A stretch of DNA of 64,000 nucleotides from Streptomyces sp. HmicA12 (GTDB lineage: Bacteria > Actinomycetota > Actinomycetes > Streptomycetales > Streptomycetaceae), in contig NZ_KB891842.1 of assembly GCF_000373565.1 (NCBI RefSeq), positions 310,001 to 374,000 of the forward strand. Direction: 5' to 3'. Both the position numbers and the translations under genes were made by a program. Below are positions 1-9,195 of the stretch, in pieces. Every line of letters begins with the position of its first letter. The first letter of the stretch is position 1. The notes under the pieces were generated by a model. That model had not been told where the DNA came from, did not search any database, and saw nothing but the letters and a program-made list of their open reading frames with translations.

Positions 1-1455
1 GAGTTGTGCCTCATGACGGGACGAGGCGCGGCGCCCCTCGCACGTGAGGGGGTGAATGCGGCGGCGGCGCGACGGCGTGCCGTCGGCGTCGAGCAGCGCG
101 ATGTGGTTGTCGACGGTGCGGGCCCAGGCGTGCGGAGCGGACTCGGGGGCCGTGGCCGTGGAGTAGGCGAGCTTCGCGTAGTGCGGATCGTCGGTGGCCG
201 GACCGTCGAGCGGATTGTGGTCGCTGCCGTGGTTGATCAGACGGACGATCCCGTCGTGCTGCGAGCCGTGCAGCAGCCAGCCGGGTGCCGGCAGAGCCGT
301 GTACTGCTCCGACTGCTCCACGGGCAGCGGGAGTTCGCGCTCCGTCCACACCGGGTGGTCGGCGGGGAGCAGCAGTCCGAGGAAGCCCTTGCTCGCCCAG
401 TACGGTGACGCGGGCCCGGAGTACGGCTGGGTGGCCGGCAGGAACGTGTCGTACCAGCCCAGTGGCAGCAGCCCGCGCTCGTCCGGCACCCCGCGCTCCA
501 CGAAGTGCCGGGCCGTGCCGGAGGCGAGTCGCCGGGTGAGCCCGGGCGCGAGCGGAGTGCAGTCGGCCAGGGCGCCCATCCACACGGGAGCCGTCGCCGC
601 GAACCGGTACGTCAGCGACCGGCCCTGGTGCACGGGCGCGCCGTCCCCGCCGAAGAACTGCGGGTAGGGGGCGAGGAACTGGGCCAGCCGGTCGCGGTAG
701 ACCTCGGCGCGCCCGCCGTCCCCGCCCTCGCCCGCCATCCGGGCCCACAGCAGTGGGTACAGGTGCATGGCCCAGCCGATGTAGTAGTCGAAGTTGCGGC
801 CGTCGCCGTCGCTGTACCAGCCGTCACCGACGTACCAGTCCTCGATCCGGTCCAGGCCGCCGTCGATGTCGCTCTGGCTGTACGGCGCGCCGACCGAGGC
901 CAGGAACTGCTCGGACACCACCTGGAAGAGCCGCCAGTTGTTGTCCCAGGTCCGCCGACCGACGAAACCCGAGAACCAGTCGACGACCTGCTCCTGGACC
1001 CGGCTGTCGAGGCGGTCCCAGATCCAGGGCCGGGTCTCGTGCAGGCCGATCGCGATCGAGGCGGCCTCCACCATCTGCTGGGAGCAGTCGGTGAGTTCGG
1101 GCCAGGCCTCCCCGCTGTCACGGTCCGTGCCCGTTGTCAGACCCTCCGTGTACCTTTCGATCAGGTGGGAGATCACGGACGGTCCCGGCTCGTCCGGCTT
1201 GTCCTGCCCGCCCGCGCCCGCGATCCGGAAGGAGGCCAGCAGAAATGTCCGAGCGAACCCTTCGAGCCCGTCCGAGACGACCCCGGACCAGCTGGCCCGC
1301 CCCGGCAGCCGGTACTGGGCGAAGCCCGGCGTCGCGTACGGCAGCAGAGCGTTCAACTGCCGGTCGGCCAGGGCCTCCCAGTGCGCCCGTGTCCAGCCCG
1401 TCCGGGGGGAGCGGACGCGGTCTGTGGGCGGCAGGGAGAAGTGCGGGGCGGGCAT
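1..1455 (-). CDS. DUF2264 domain protein (C-terminus cut by window edge)
   Basis: The reading frame opens at an ATG at 1455 and stays open to base 1, so about 485 residues are visible and the C-terminus is missing. The N-terminal region carries TGWTRAHWEALADR and, further on, SDGLEGFARTFLLASFR, which I recognise as the start of the DUF2264 family; such proteins are predicted all-alpha and often sit beside polysaccharide lyases. It begins 66 bp downstream of the PL8 lyase on the same strand, so it probably ends the same operon and acts on the same substrate. I see no signal peptide, so it is likely cytoplasmic. The biochemical role is unknown; family assignment is confident, function is not. 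Confidence 0.85.
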   Translation of the reverse strand, partial: MPAPHFSLPPTDRVRSPRTGWTRAHWEALADRQLNALLPYATPGFAQYRLPGRASWSGVVSDGLEGFARTFLLASFRIAGAGGQDKPDEPGPSVISHLIERYTEGLTTGTDRDSGEAWPELTDCSQQMVEAASIAIGLHETRPWIWDRLDSRVQEQVVDWFSGFVGRRTWDNNWRLFQVVSEQFLASVGAPYSQSDIDGGLDRIEDWYVGDGWYSDGDGRNFDYYIGWAMHLYPLLWARMAGEGGDGGRAEVYRDRLAQFLAPYPQFFGGDGAPVHQGRSLTYRFAATAPVWMGALADCTPLAPGLTRRLASGTARHFVERGVPDERGLLPLGWYDTFLPATQPYSGPASPYWASKGFLGLLLPADHPVWTERELPLPVEQSEQYTALPAPGWLLHGSQHDGIVRLINHGSDHNPLDGPATDDPHYAKLAYSTATAPESAPHAWARTVDNHIALLDADGTPSRRRRIHPLTCEGRRASSRHEAQL

Positions 1456-1521
1456 GGTGGTTCGCTGGCTCCTCGGTCGGGCGGGGCGGACGGGTCGGGC
1501 GGCGAAGAAGTGGGCCCGGGC

Positions 1522-4005
1522 TCAGATGAGTTCGGCCGTGTGGGTATGACCGCGCGAGCCGCCCAATCGGACGGTGAGTACGGCGCGGCGGCCAGGTGTG
1601 ACGCTGATCGTGCCGTCGGCGCTGATCACTCGGCTTACAGGGAACGGCAGTTGCAGGGTGAGCGTCGCCGTGGTGCGGCCCGGGTCGGCGACCGCGACCG
1701 TGATGCCCTCGTGCCGACGGCGGACCAGGACGGTGCAGGGGCCGTCCGCGAGCAGCCCGTCGGCGCTGCCCGCCGCCCAGAAGTGCGCGGCGAGCAGCCC
1801 GAGGCGGGGTGACTCCACGGCCTGCACGGTGGCGTCGTTGGCGATGATCCGGACCGGCCGGGAGCGGGACCAGGCGCCCGTCGCGGCGGCGCTCGCGCCC
1901 GGCAGCAGGACATAGGCGTAGGAGGCGGATGTGGGGGAGGGGCCGTGATCGAACCAGAGAGTGGCGTACCGGCGGGTGACCGGAGTCGTGCTGCCACCGG
2001 TGTCCGCACCGGTGTTGAGGGCACGCCAGGTTCCGGTGCGCTCCTCGCGCAGCGCCCGGAGAGGGCCGCCGGAGGGGAAGACGTAGCCGCCGGTGCCCTC
2101 CAGGTGCGCCCATCGGGCGCCGGGCAGCGCGGCGGACCAGCCGGATCCGGTCGGCTGCCGGTGCCCGTCGACGGTGAGCACGGGGGCGCTCTCCGCGTGC
2201 AGGTTCCGGTTCTCCACGACGGTCTCGATCGTGCGGCCGTCGCTCGCGGTGATGCCGGCGCCGAGCGCCACGACCGCGTTGTCCACGAAGAACCAGGCCT
2301 TCTTGGCGCGCAGGGTCGACCCGTCGGCCATCAGTTCCATCGCCGCCGCGCCGTACCGCTCGTCGAGCACGGTACCGCCCGCCACGGCGTTCTTCGGACG
2401 GAGCGTGCTGGTGCCGCCGTCGGTACCGAGGTCCGCCCGCGCGCGGGTGTCCACCGTGGTGCCCGGCAGGCGGTACGGGTCCACGGTCGGCCAGAAGCCG
2501 TCGCCGAAGGCGTCGAGGTCGTCGCCGTCATAGAGGTAGGTCATGCCGTCGCCGGTGTACCAGCCGTGCAGATTCTCGCCGTTGCCCGCCTCGTACGCGG
2601 CGATGCGCTTGGAGGAGAGAGACAGTGCGCACGCCCAGCCGGGCCGCCGGTGCACGACGCGGTCCATGTCGGCGAAGGCGAAGTGCCCGGTGAGCCGCTC
2701 GGCCGGGCGCACGGCCGGATCGTCGAGCACCGCCTTGGCGCGGGCCAGCGCGGGGAGTCCGACCAGGGTCCTGTACGGCGTCTCCTGGTTGCGCAGGATC
2801 CAGCCCTTGGCCGTCGCACGCCAGCGGTCCGCGTACGACTGCGGCGCGCCGTCGGCGAGTTGGAGGATGTACGAGACGGTGACGGCGCCGTCGGTGTGGT
2901 CGCGGGCGCGCTCACGGGAGACGGCCCGGCCGCGCAGCGCGTCCATCATCAGCCCGTCGAGGAGGACGGGCGCGAAGCTGCGGTCGACGGCGTCGTACAG
3001 CACGGTGACAGCCGGGTCCTTCACCGCCCACGTGGTGTCGGCGAGCAGCGCGATGAGCTGCCCGACGCTGCCGAGCAGCACGCTGCCGTACGTTCCCGTG
3101 TACGCGACGTAGGAATGCTGCACGAACGAGCCGTCGGCGTAGAACCCGTCGCCCGAAGTCACGTACCGGAAGAGGCTGTTCCGGCCGCCGTCCCGGATGT
3201 CCGACAGACCGTCGCGGGCCAGCGCGACGACGTCCGGGTCGCGGGCGAGCAGGCCGCGCAGGGCGACGATGACGGCCTTGTCGGCGCGGTTGGCGCCGGT
3301 CTCGGCGAGCGTCGGGGAGTTGGTGCGCCGGTCCGGGTCCGGGACGAACTTCGCGACGGTCGCCAGGTAGTCGGCGAGGTCCTCCGCGGGCAGCGCCGAC
3401 CGCAGCAGGACACAGGTGTCCATGAGTGCCCGCGGCGCGCCTATCTCCCAGAACCACCAGTTGCCGGTCTCCGGCCGGGAGGCGTTGTAGCCGGTGGAGT
3501 GCAGGAAGCGCAGCGCGTCGAGGAGCCCGTCCCGCACCGAGGTGTCGGCGCTGAGGGAGGTGCCCGGGGTGGCCCACGCGGTGGCCAGCGTGCGCAGCCG
3601 CGTATAGCTCTGGCCGAACATGCCGGGGTCGGAGGCCGGCGCCAGGTCGGGCCAGAGCGCCTTGCGGCCGGCCGCGGTGTCGATCGACTGCCACCAGGCC
3701 GCGGCCTGGGTGTCGAGGGCGGTCAGGGCGGTGGCGAAGTCGGCGTCCTCGGGGTCGAAGTCACCACCGGTGAGCTGCTGCTCGGCGCGGGCCAGCAGGG
3801 TGTCGTACGGATCGTCCGCACCGGTACCGGCAGCGGTGTCACGAGCGGTGGCACCGGCAGGCGTGTCGGCCGTGGCCGCGGCGGCGTTCTGAGCGAAGGG
3901 GAGGGCGAGCGCGGCGGCACCGGCGCCCGCTCCGGCGAGCGTGAGGGTCTGGCGCCGGCTGAAGGAGGGGCGCCGGGTGAGAGCGCGAGGTGGCGTGAGG
4001 TCCAT
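1522..4005 (-). CDS. Polysaccharide lyase family 8, secreted
   Basis: 827 residues, a normal length for PL8 enzymes (hyaluronate, chondroitin AC or xanthan lyase), which cleave uronic-acid polysaccharides by beta-elimination. An N-terminal twin-arginine leader (SRRQTLTLAGAGAG, Arg17-Arg18) indicates export. An alpha-helical lyase domain contains NWWFWEIGAPR. The probable catalytic set is Asn239 (TGANR), His297 and Tyr306 (QHSYVAYTGTYG); the nine-residue His-Tyr spacing matches characterised PL8 lyases. C-terminal beta domains follow (YDGDDLDAFGDGFWP and onward). The gene begins 21 bp after the M60 peptidase stop, so the two are probably co-transcribed. The exact substrate cannot be fixed from sequence: hyaluronan, chondroitin and xanthan are all possible. 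Confidence 0.92.
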   Translation of the reverse strand: MDLTPPRALTRRPSFSRRQTLTLAGAGAGAAALALPFAQNAAAATADTPAGATARDTAAGTGADDPYDTLLARAEQQLTGGDFDPEDADFATALTALDTQAAAWWQSIDTAAGRKALWPDLAPASDPGMFGQSYTRLRTLATAWATPGTSLSADTSVRDGLLDALRFLHSTGYNASRPETGNWWFWEIGAPRALMDTCVLLRSALPAEDLADYLATVAKFVPDPDRRTNSPTLAETGANRADKAVIVALRGLLARDPDVVALARDGLSDIRDGGRNSLFRYVTSGDGFYADGSFVQHSYVAYTGTYGSVLLGSVGQLIALLADTTWAVKDPAVTVLYDAVDRSFAPVLLDGLMMDALRGRAVSRERARDHTDGAVTVSYILQLADGAPQSYADRWRATAKGWILRNQETPYRTLVGLPALARAKAVLDDPAVRPAERLTGHFAFADMDRVVHRRPGWACALSLSSKRIAAYEAGNGENLHGWYTGDGMTYLYDGDDLDAFGDGFWPTVDPYRLPGTTVDTRARADLGTDGGTSTLRPKNAVAGGTVLDERYGAAAMELMADGSTLRAKKAWFFVDNAVVALGAGITASDGRTIETVVENRNLHAESAPVLTVDGHRQPTGSGWSAALPGARWAHLEGTGGYVFPSGGPLRALREERTGTWRALNTGADTGGSTTPVTRRYATLWFDHGPSPTSASYAYVLLPGASAAATGAWSRSRPVRIIANDATVQAVESPRLGLLAAHFWAAGSADGLLADGPCTVLVRRRHEGITVAVADPGRTTATLTLQLPFPVSRVISADGTISVTPGRRAVLTVRLGGSRGHTHTAELI

Positions 4006-4026
4006 CGTGGGTGGTCGCCTTCCGGG

Positions 4027-5421
4027 TCAGTCGGTCAGTGCGGCCGGGTCGACGGGCGGCTCGGGCAGGTGGAGTGCCGCGAGCTCGGCCCGGCCCTCCG
4101 CGTCGATGGGGAACGCCCAGGTGGTGAGGAAGAAGTCGGTCAGGTCGTACCCCGACACGCGGCTGGCGTAGGTGGCGAGCGCCCGGTACCGCTTGGCGGT
4201 CTCGGTGGAGGCCGACGCCGGGTTCTCCTCGCGGACCAGCCGGTGCAGGCGCGGCCAGAAGTCCTCACCGAAGGCCAGTTCCAGCTGGCGCAGCGGCACC
4301 AGCTTCTCGTAGGCGCCGAAGGACTTCTCGTACGTGAGGCCCGCCGTGCCGAACTTGGCCCGGGCGGACTGGAAGTAGGTCAGCCCGGTGGCGGCGTCCA
4401 CCGTGAGGAGGTTCGAGGTCTGGCCCAGCGCGCGCTGGACGGCCAGCGAGTAGATGTTCACGGTGACCTCGGTCAGCCCGCCCGGCTTGTACGCGAACTG
4501 CTGATGCAGATGGCCGAGCTCGTGGTAGAGCCCCCAGCCTCGGGTGCCCAGGCCGGAGACGGTGGTGGCCCGGTCGAGGTAGGCGCGCGGAAAGCCGTTG
4601 TAGCCGTGGGTGGCGTACGCCCCGACGCCCGAGGGCACCACCGAGACCTCGGTGAAGTGATAGCCGCCCGCCTTGGGCCGGTGCACCGGCTTCGACCCGT
4701 CGAGACCGCTGATGTCCGACTCCGTGCCGATGATCTTCTCCACGAGCGTCAGCAGCGCCGCGTGGTCCTCGTCGCGGTACAGCAGTGCCCCGTCGCGGGT
4801 CAGTGTCATGATCGAGCGCGGTCCGTGCAGCTCGACGACCGGGACATCGGTGTACGTGTCCAACTGCCTCTGGAAATCAGCCTCTTCGGTCTGGCCGAGG
4901 CGAAAGACGGGCATCGGCACGGACCCGGACGCGGATCCGAAGGTGACGGCGGCGCGTTCCCCGTCGCCCTCGAGCGAGAAGTAGACGGGACCGCCATGCG
5001 GGTCGGTGATCGTGTTCGTGCCGGGCTTGAGGGCGTACCGGCGGGGTTCGGTGAGCGTGCCGTAGTAGTCCCACTGGCCGATCCACAGGGTCGGCAGCAC
5101 CTCGTCGTAGGGCAGCACCGTGATCTTCAGTGCGGTGTTCGCCGGTACATAGCGGCCGGTGGGCTGGAACTCGCTGGCACGCAGGGCCTGCGCGAGGCGC
5201 ACGCGTTCGGTCTCGGCGGAGGGACGGGCGGTGAGCCGGACGGTGCAGCCGTCGGCCGCCTGGGCGCGGCCCGCACCGGCGCCGACGGCGAGCGAGGCAC
5301 CGGCCCCGGCCAGTACGGCGAGCACGGTGCGGCGCCCCGGGCCGGCAATGCCGGCAGCTGCGGCGGTACCGGCAGGTCCGGCGGCGGAAGGGGCGGCGAG
5401 GGGTGTGTGGGCAGGGCGCAT
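4027..5421 (-). CDS. Peptidase M60 family (mucinase-like), secreted
   Basis: 464 residues when started at the ATG at 5421, which has a GGGAG ribosome site just upstream; an upstream ATG at 5517 lacks one. A leader with Arg30-Arg31 (GRRTVLAVLAGAGASLAVG) suggests Tat export. The catalytic zinc motif is HELGH at 300-304, with a downstream glutamate at 318 (GGLTEVTVNIYS), fitting the M60 pattern HExxH followed by Glu. M60 enzymes include mucin-degrading and enhancin-like proteases acting on glycoproteins. It is the first gene of the M60-PL8-DUF2264 run and has a candidate LacI operator 72-81 bp upstream. Pairing with a PL8 lyase suggests attack on proteoglycan or glycoprotein; that is inference. 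Confidence 0.9.
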   Translation of the reverse strand: MRPAHTPLAAPSAAGPAGTAAAAGIAGPGRRTVLAVLAGAGASLAVGAGAGRAQAADGCTVRLTARPSAETERVRLAQALRASEFQPTGRYVPANTALKITVLPYDEVLPTLWIGQWDYYGTLTEPRRYALKPGTNTITDPHGGPVYFSLEGDGERAAVTFGSASGSVPMPVFRLGQTEEADFQRQLDTYTDVPVVELHGPRSIMTLTRDGALLYRDEDHAALLTLVEKIIGTESDISGLDGSKPVHRPKAGGYHFTEVSVVPSGVGAYATHGYNGFPRAYLDRATTVSGLGTRGWGLYHELGHLHQQFAYKPGGLTEVTVNIYSLAVQRALGQTSNLLTVDAATGLTYFQSARAKFGTAGLTYEKSFGAYEKLVPLRQLELAFGEDFWPRLHRLVREENPASASTETAKRYRALATYASRVSGYDLTDFFLTTWAFPIDAEGRAELAALHLPEPPVDPAALTD

Positions 5422-5492
5422 CCGGGACTCCCAAGGGACGAGTGACGTCGAAGTGAGGGGCGGGACGAGCATGCGGGGCTGGGCGAAAGCAT

Positions 5493-5502
5493 GTAAGCGG
5501 TT
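5493..5502 (-). promoter_or_regulatory. Candidate LacI-family operator, copy 1
   Basis: On the minus strand this reads AACCGCTTAC. It lies upstream of the M60-PL8 operon and is identical over 10 bases to the site at 8144-8153 upstream of the ABC transporter operon. The wider TAAsCGsTTA core is nearly palindromic with a central CG, as expected for LacI-type operators. A LacI gene lies between the two promoters. Regulation is inferred from position and similarity only. Confidence 0.5.
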
Positions 5503-5626
5503 GCTATCCAGCCGCAAGGGGGTCCGGGAATTTTCTGTTCGTTACTACGTCAAGGGGCGCCGTTTCACGCATGATTGCGCACGCCGAAGCGCGTGCGGCG
5601 CCGCACGGCTCGGCGGCGCCGTACGG

Positions 5627-6766
5627 TCAGCCCCGTTGTCGCTTCGCGGGGCCGGAGCGCGGGGCCGCCACGGAGTTCCGCACCACGAGCTGCGTACCGA
5701 GCCGCAGCGTCCCGGTGGTCGGGGCGCGCCAGTCGTCCTCGTCGCCGCCGTGCAGCGCGAGCCGCACCGCCTGCCGGCCCATCTCCTCCAGCGGGATCCG
5801 CACCGTCGTCAGGCGCGGACGCAGTTCCTGGGCGACCGGGATGTCGTCGTATCCGACCAGGGACATGTCCGCGGGGATGCGCAGGCCCGCCTCCTCCAGG
5901 GCCTGGGCCGCACCCGCCGCGACGATGTCGTTCGCGGCGAACACGGCGGTGAATCGGGGCCCCTCGCGCAGGAGTTCCGCCATCCGCCGGTAGCCGAAGG
6001 CGCGGCTGAAGGCGCCGGGCTGTTCCAGATCGGGGTCCCGTTCGATGCCGCGCAGTTCGAGCGCGCGCCGGTATCCCGCGAGCCGGTCGCGGTTCGTGGA
6101 CAGGCCGGGCGGCCCGCCCAGGTACAGGATCCGCTCGTGCCCCTGCGAGATCAGGTGGTCGGCCAGAGCGAAGGCGCCGCCCTCGTTGTCGTACTCGACG
6201 CCGACGGTCGGTGCCCCGTCGCCGAGCGAGGGTCGCCCGCACAGCACCAGCTTCGACCCGCCCGCGTCCAACTCCTGAGCACGGCGGCCCAGTTCGGACT
6301 TGTAGGAACGGTCCTCGACACTGCCGCCGACCAGCACCACGGCGTCCGCCCGCCGCTCGTGCATCAGCTCGATGAAGGCCAGCTCGCGCTGCGGTTCGCC
6401 CTGGGTGCAGCAGACCAGACAGAGCCGGCCGCCGTCGGTGGCCTCCCGTTCGACGCCGCGCGCGATGTACGCGTAGAACGGGTCGATCAGTTCGTTGACG
6501 ATGATGCCGACCGTGCGGCCGGAGACTCCGGCGAGGGCGCGGGCATGGGCGTTGACGACATAGCCGAGGTCGCGCATCGCCGCTTCGACGCGTTCGCGCG
6601 TGGCCGCGGCGACGGGATAGTTGCGGTTCATCACGCGGGAGACGGTCGCCGTGGACACCCCGGCGAGCCGGGCCACGTCCACGACGGTCGCGCGGCGCCG
6701 GCCGCTCTGGTCGTGCGGTGCGTCCTGGCCGCCGCGGCCGGTCGCCGTGGAACTCTGCCGGGGCAT
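5627..6766 (-). CDS. LacI-family transcriptional regulator
   Basis: 379 residues from the ATG at 6766, chosen because AGGGGGTGG stands just before it; upstream starts in frame lack a ribosome site and would add low-complexity sequence. An N-terminal helix-turn-helix and hinge are clear (VDVARLAGVSTATVSRVMNR), followed by a periplasmic-binding-like effector domain (GIIVNELIDPFYAYIARGVE; DIVAAGAAQALEEAGLRIP; SLVGYDDIPVAQELRP). It sits between the M60/PL8 operon and the sugar ABC operon and is the obvious candidate local regulator of both, since both promoter regions share AACCGCTTAC. The effector is probably an oligosaccharide released by the locus; this is inference. Confidence 0.93.
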   Translation of the reverse strand: MPRQSSTATGRGGQDAPHDQSGRRRATVVDVARLAGVSTATVSRVMNRNYPVAAATRERVEAAMRDLGYVVNAHARALAGVSGRTVGIIVNELIDPFYAYIARGVEREATDGGRLCLVCCTQGEPQRELAFIELMHERRADAVVLVGGSVEDRSYKSELGRRAQELDAGGSKLVLCGRPSLGDGAPTVGVEYDNEGGAFALADHLISQGHERILYLGGPPGLSTNRDRLAGYRRALELRGIERDPDLEQPGAFSRAFGYRRMAELLREGPRFTAVFAANDIVAAGAAQALEEAGLRIPADMSLVGYDDIPVAQELRPRLTTVRIPLEEMGRQAVRLALHGGDEDDWRAPTTGTLRLGTQLVVRNSVAAPRSGPAKRQRG

Positions 6767-6882
6767 CCGGCCCACCCCCTGAAGATCGTGCTGGTCGTCG
6801 TCGTGCCCGCCCGGGTGCCGACCCGCGGGATATCCCGCGGGTCCACCCGTCCCAGAGCCTATGACGCGCGGCTCGGCCCCGT

Positions 6883-7953
6883 TCACGCGATCCGCTCCAG
6901 GTCCTCGAGCAGCACCGGATGGTTGAGCGGCACCCCGCGCGCGTAGCGGGCGAGCTCGTCGACGGCGAGTGCGCCGAGCCTGCCGACCTCGTTGCCCTGG
7001 GCGCCCGCCATGTGCGGGGTGATGAAGACGTTCGGCAGGTCCCACAGCGGGTGGTCGGCGGGCAGCGGTTCCGGCTGGGTGACGTCGAGGACGGCATCGA
7101 TCCGGCCGCTGACCAGGTGCTCGGTGAGCGCGGCGGTGTCCACGAGCGGGCCGCGCGCGGTGTTCACCAGGAGCGCGCCGGGCCGCATCAGCGCGAGGCG
7201 CCGCGCGTCCAGCAGGTGCCGGGTCTCGGCCGTGTCCGGCGCGTGCAGCGTCACCACGTCGCTGGTGGCGACCAGGGTGTCCAGGTCGGTGCGGGTCGCG
7301 CCGAGCAGTTCGGCCTCGGCGTCGCCGACGTAAGGGTCGTACAGGAGCACCTCCGCGTCCAGGGAACGCAGCAGCTGCAGCACCCGGCGTCCGATCCGGG
7401 ACGCGCCGACCACGCCGACGGTGATGCCGTGCGTGCCGAGCCAGTGCTGCCGGTCCAGGTCGGCGGCGGTGCGGTGGGTGCGCCGGGTGCGGAACGTGTG
7501 GGCGAGCGGGAAGGCGCGCTTGGCGCCGAGGATGATCGCGGCGAGGGTGAACTCGGCGACGGGCACCGCGTTGGCCGCGGCGGCCGACGAGACGGCGAGG
7601 CCGCGCGGGTACGCGTCACGGCTCAGGAAGGTCTTCACGGTGCCCGCCGCGTGGATCACCGCGCGCAGCCGTGGCGCGCGGTCGAGGACCGCGGTGTCGA
7701 TGGCCGGGCAGCCCCAGCCGGTCAGCAGGACCTCGCACTCGGCGAGCGCGGCACGGGCCGCGCCGCTGGTGAACTCCCGTACGACGTGCGGCGGTCGGAT
7801 GTCCGCGATCTCCTCGAGGCGCGCCCGCACGGCCGGCGGGAAGACGTCGTCGACGACCGAGGCGTGCATCGCGAGAACCGTACGGGGCCGCCGCGGGGGC
7901 GGTGTGGCGTCGGCGGCCGTGGCCTGGACCGGCGCCTCGTCAGTGGTACGCAC
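6883..7953 (-). CDS. D-isomer-specific 2-hydroxyacid dehydrogenase
   Basis: 356 residues from a GTG at 7953 preceded by GGAGG at good spacing. The NAD-binding fold is seen in VGVVGASRIGRRVLQLLR, followed by the conserved NTARGPLVDTAALTEHL stretch with its substrate Arg, then LDVTQPEPLPADHPLWDLPN and the catalytic His in ITPHMAG. These enzymes interconvert 2-keto acids and D-2-hydroxy acids with NAD(P)H. It is divergent from the ABC transporter operon and lies upstream of lacI, so it may process a sugar acid or keto acid released from the glycan. The substrate cannot be read from the sequence. Confidence 0.9.
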   Translation of the reverse strand: MRTTDEAPVQATAADATPPPRRPRTVLAMHASVVDDVFPPAVRARLEEIADIRPPHVVREFTSGAARAALAECEVLLTGWGCPAIDTAVLDRAPRLRAVIHAAGTVKTFLSRDAYPRGLAVSSAAAANAVPVAEFTLAAIILGAKRAFPLAHTFRTRRTHRTAADLDRQHWLGTHGITVGVVGASRIGRRVLQLLRSLDAEVLLYDPYVGDAEAELLGATRTDLDTLVATSDVVTLHAPDTAETRHLLDARRLALMRPGALLVNTARGPLVDTAALTEHLVSGRIDAVLDVTQPEPLPADHPLWDLPNVFITPHMAGAQGNEVGRLGALAVDELARYARGVPLNHPVLLEDLERIA

Positions 7954-8129
7954 CCTGCCTCCGGACAGTAAACGTGTTCTATGGCGTTACCGAAAACTAG
8001 GGACCGTTCGGCGTCAGCGTCAAGGTCAAGAGACCCGCTCAGGTGTCGAGTTGCCCACCTATCTGGTCAAATGCCTGTCCAGGAACGTCGTTTGAAAAGA
8101 TCACGTAACGCGGCTGTCGCCCGAATCTC

Positions 8130-8158
8130 TTGACGGTGGGGTTAACCGCTTACTAACT
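8130..8158 (+). promoter_or_regulatory. Candidate promoter of the ABC transporter operon with LacI-type operator (8144-8153)
   Basis: A TTGACG box (8130-8135) is followed by weak -10-like sequences (TACTAA at 8151 or CTAACT at 8153). The 10-mer AACCGCTTAC at 8144-8153 lies in the spacer and repeats the site upstream of the M60 gene in inverted orientation. Overlap with the promoter fits repression by the adjacent LacI protein. This is prediction only. Confidence 0.5.
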
Positions 8159-8229
8159 TGCCGCCGCAGAGACGTCGTTCACGTCGATCACGTCGTTCCT
8201 GAGCCACTCGGCCGAACAGGACCAGCTTC

Positions 8230-9195
8230 ATGACTGCTCCCGCTACTGCTTCCGCTCCACCGTCCCTCGCCGTTCCCCGCAAGTCCCTGTGGCAGCGCCT
8301 CAAGCGCGACAAGGTGATGCTGCTGCTGTGCCTGCCGGGCTTCCTGTACTTCGTGGTGTTCCACTACGTTCCGCTGCTCGGCTACATGGTGGCCTTCCAG
8401 GACTACCAGCCCTACCTGGGCTACATGCACAGCGCCTGGACCGGCCTCACCAACTTCTCGGCGGCGTTCGCGGATCCCGACTTCTGGTCGGCGACCGGCA
8501 ACACCCTGAAGATCGCCCTGGTCCAGCTGGTCCTGTTCTTCCCGGTCCCGATCGGGCTCGCGCTCCTGCTCAACAGCATCGTCAGCGACAAGCTGCGCCG
8601 CTTCGTGCAGAGCGTCGTCTACCTGCCGCACTTCATCGGCTGGGTCATCATCGTCTCGATCTTCCAGCAGATCCTCGGCGGCGCGGGCGTCGTCCCCGAC
8701 CTGCTCGAAGCGGTCGGTCTGCCGCGCTACGACATGATGACCGATCCGAACGCCTTCCCCTGGCTGCTCGCGCTCCAGGTCATGTGGAAGGACGCCGGCT
8801 GGGGCACCATCATCGTCCTCGCCGCGCTGCTCTCCATCGACCGCGGCCTGTACGAGGCGGCGGCCATGGACGGCGCGGCCCGCTGGCGCCGCTTCTGGCA
8901 CGTCACGCTCCCCGGTCTCTCCCCGGTCCTGGTCCTGCTGCTGATCCTGAACCTCGGCAACATCCTCACCGTCGGCTTCGAGCAGATCCTGCTGCAGCGC
9001 GACGCGGTGGGCGCCGGCGCCGGTGAGGTCCTCGACACGTACGTCTACTTCCACGGCATCAAGGACAACCAGTGGGGCACCGCGGCCGCGGTCGGCCTGG
9101 TGAAGGCCGTCATCGGGACCGTCCTCGTGATCGGCGCCAACAAGTTCGCCCACCGGCTCGGGCATGAAGGGGTGTACCGCGGTGCTGACCGTTGA
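8230..9195 (+). CDS. Carbohydrate ABC transporter permease (LplB/YtcP type)
   Basis: 321 residues with a Lys/Arg-rich N-terminus and about six membrane segments, starting with MLLLCLPGFLYFVVFHYVPLL. The cytoplasmic EAA loop is visible as YEAAAMDGAARWRRFWHVTL. GYMVAFQDYQPYLG near the first segment is typical of the LplB subfamily, which takes up complex oligosaccharides. First gene of the operon permease-permease-binding protein-M1 peptidase-beta-helix protein. It overlaps the next gene by 14 bp, implying translational coupling. No ATPase gene is present; such importers in Streptomyces commonly share the MsiK ATPase encoded elsewhere. Confidence 0.93.
   Translation: MTAPATASAPPSLAVPRKSLWQRLKRDKVMLLLCLPGFLYFVVFHYVPLLGYMVAFQDYQPYLGYMHSAWTGLTNFSAAFADPDFWSATGNTLKIALVQLVLFFPVPIGLALLLNSIVSDKLRRFVQSVVYLPHFIGWVIIVSIFQQILGGAGVVPDLLEAVGLPRYDMMTDPNAFPWLLALQVMWKDAGWGTIIVLAALLSIDRGLYEAAAMDGAARWRRFWHVTLPGLSPVLVLLLILNLGNILTVGFEQILLQRDAVGAGAGEVLDTYVYFHGIKDNQWGTAAAVGLVKAVIGTVLVIGANKFAHRLGHEGVYRGADR

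Noticed and set aside
1945..5445. 1166-codon open frame on the plus strand opposite PL8 and M60
   Set aside because: It is the GC-driven shadow of the minus-strand genes; the protein is Val/Gly/Arg-rich without any domain.
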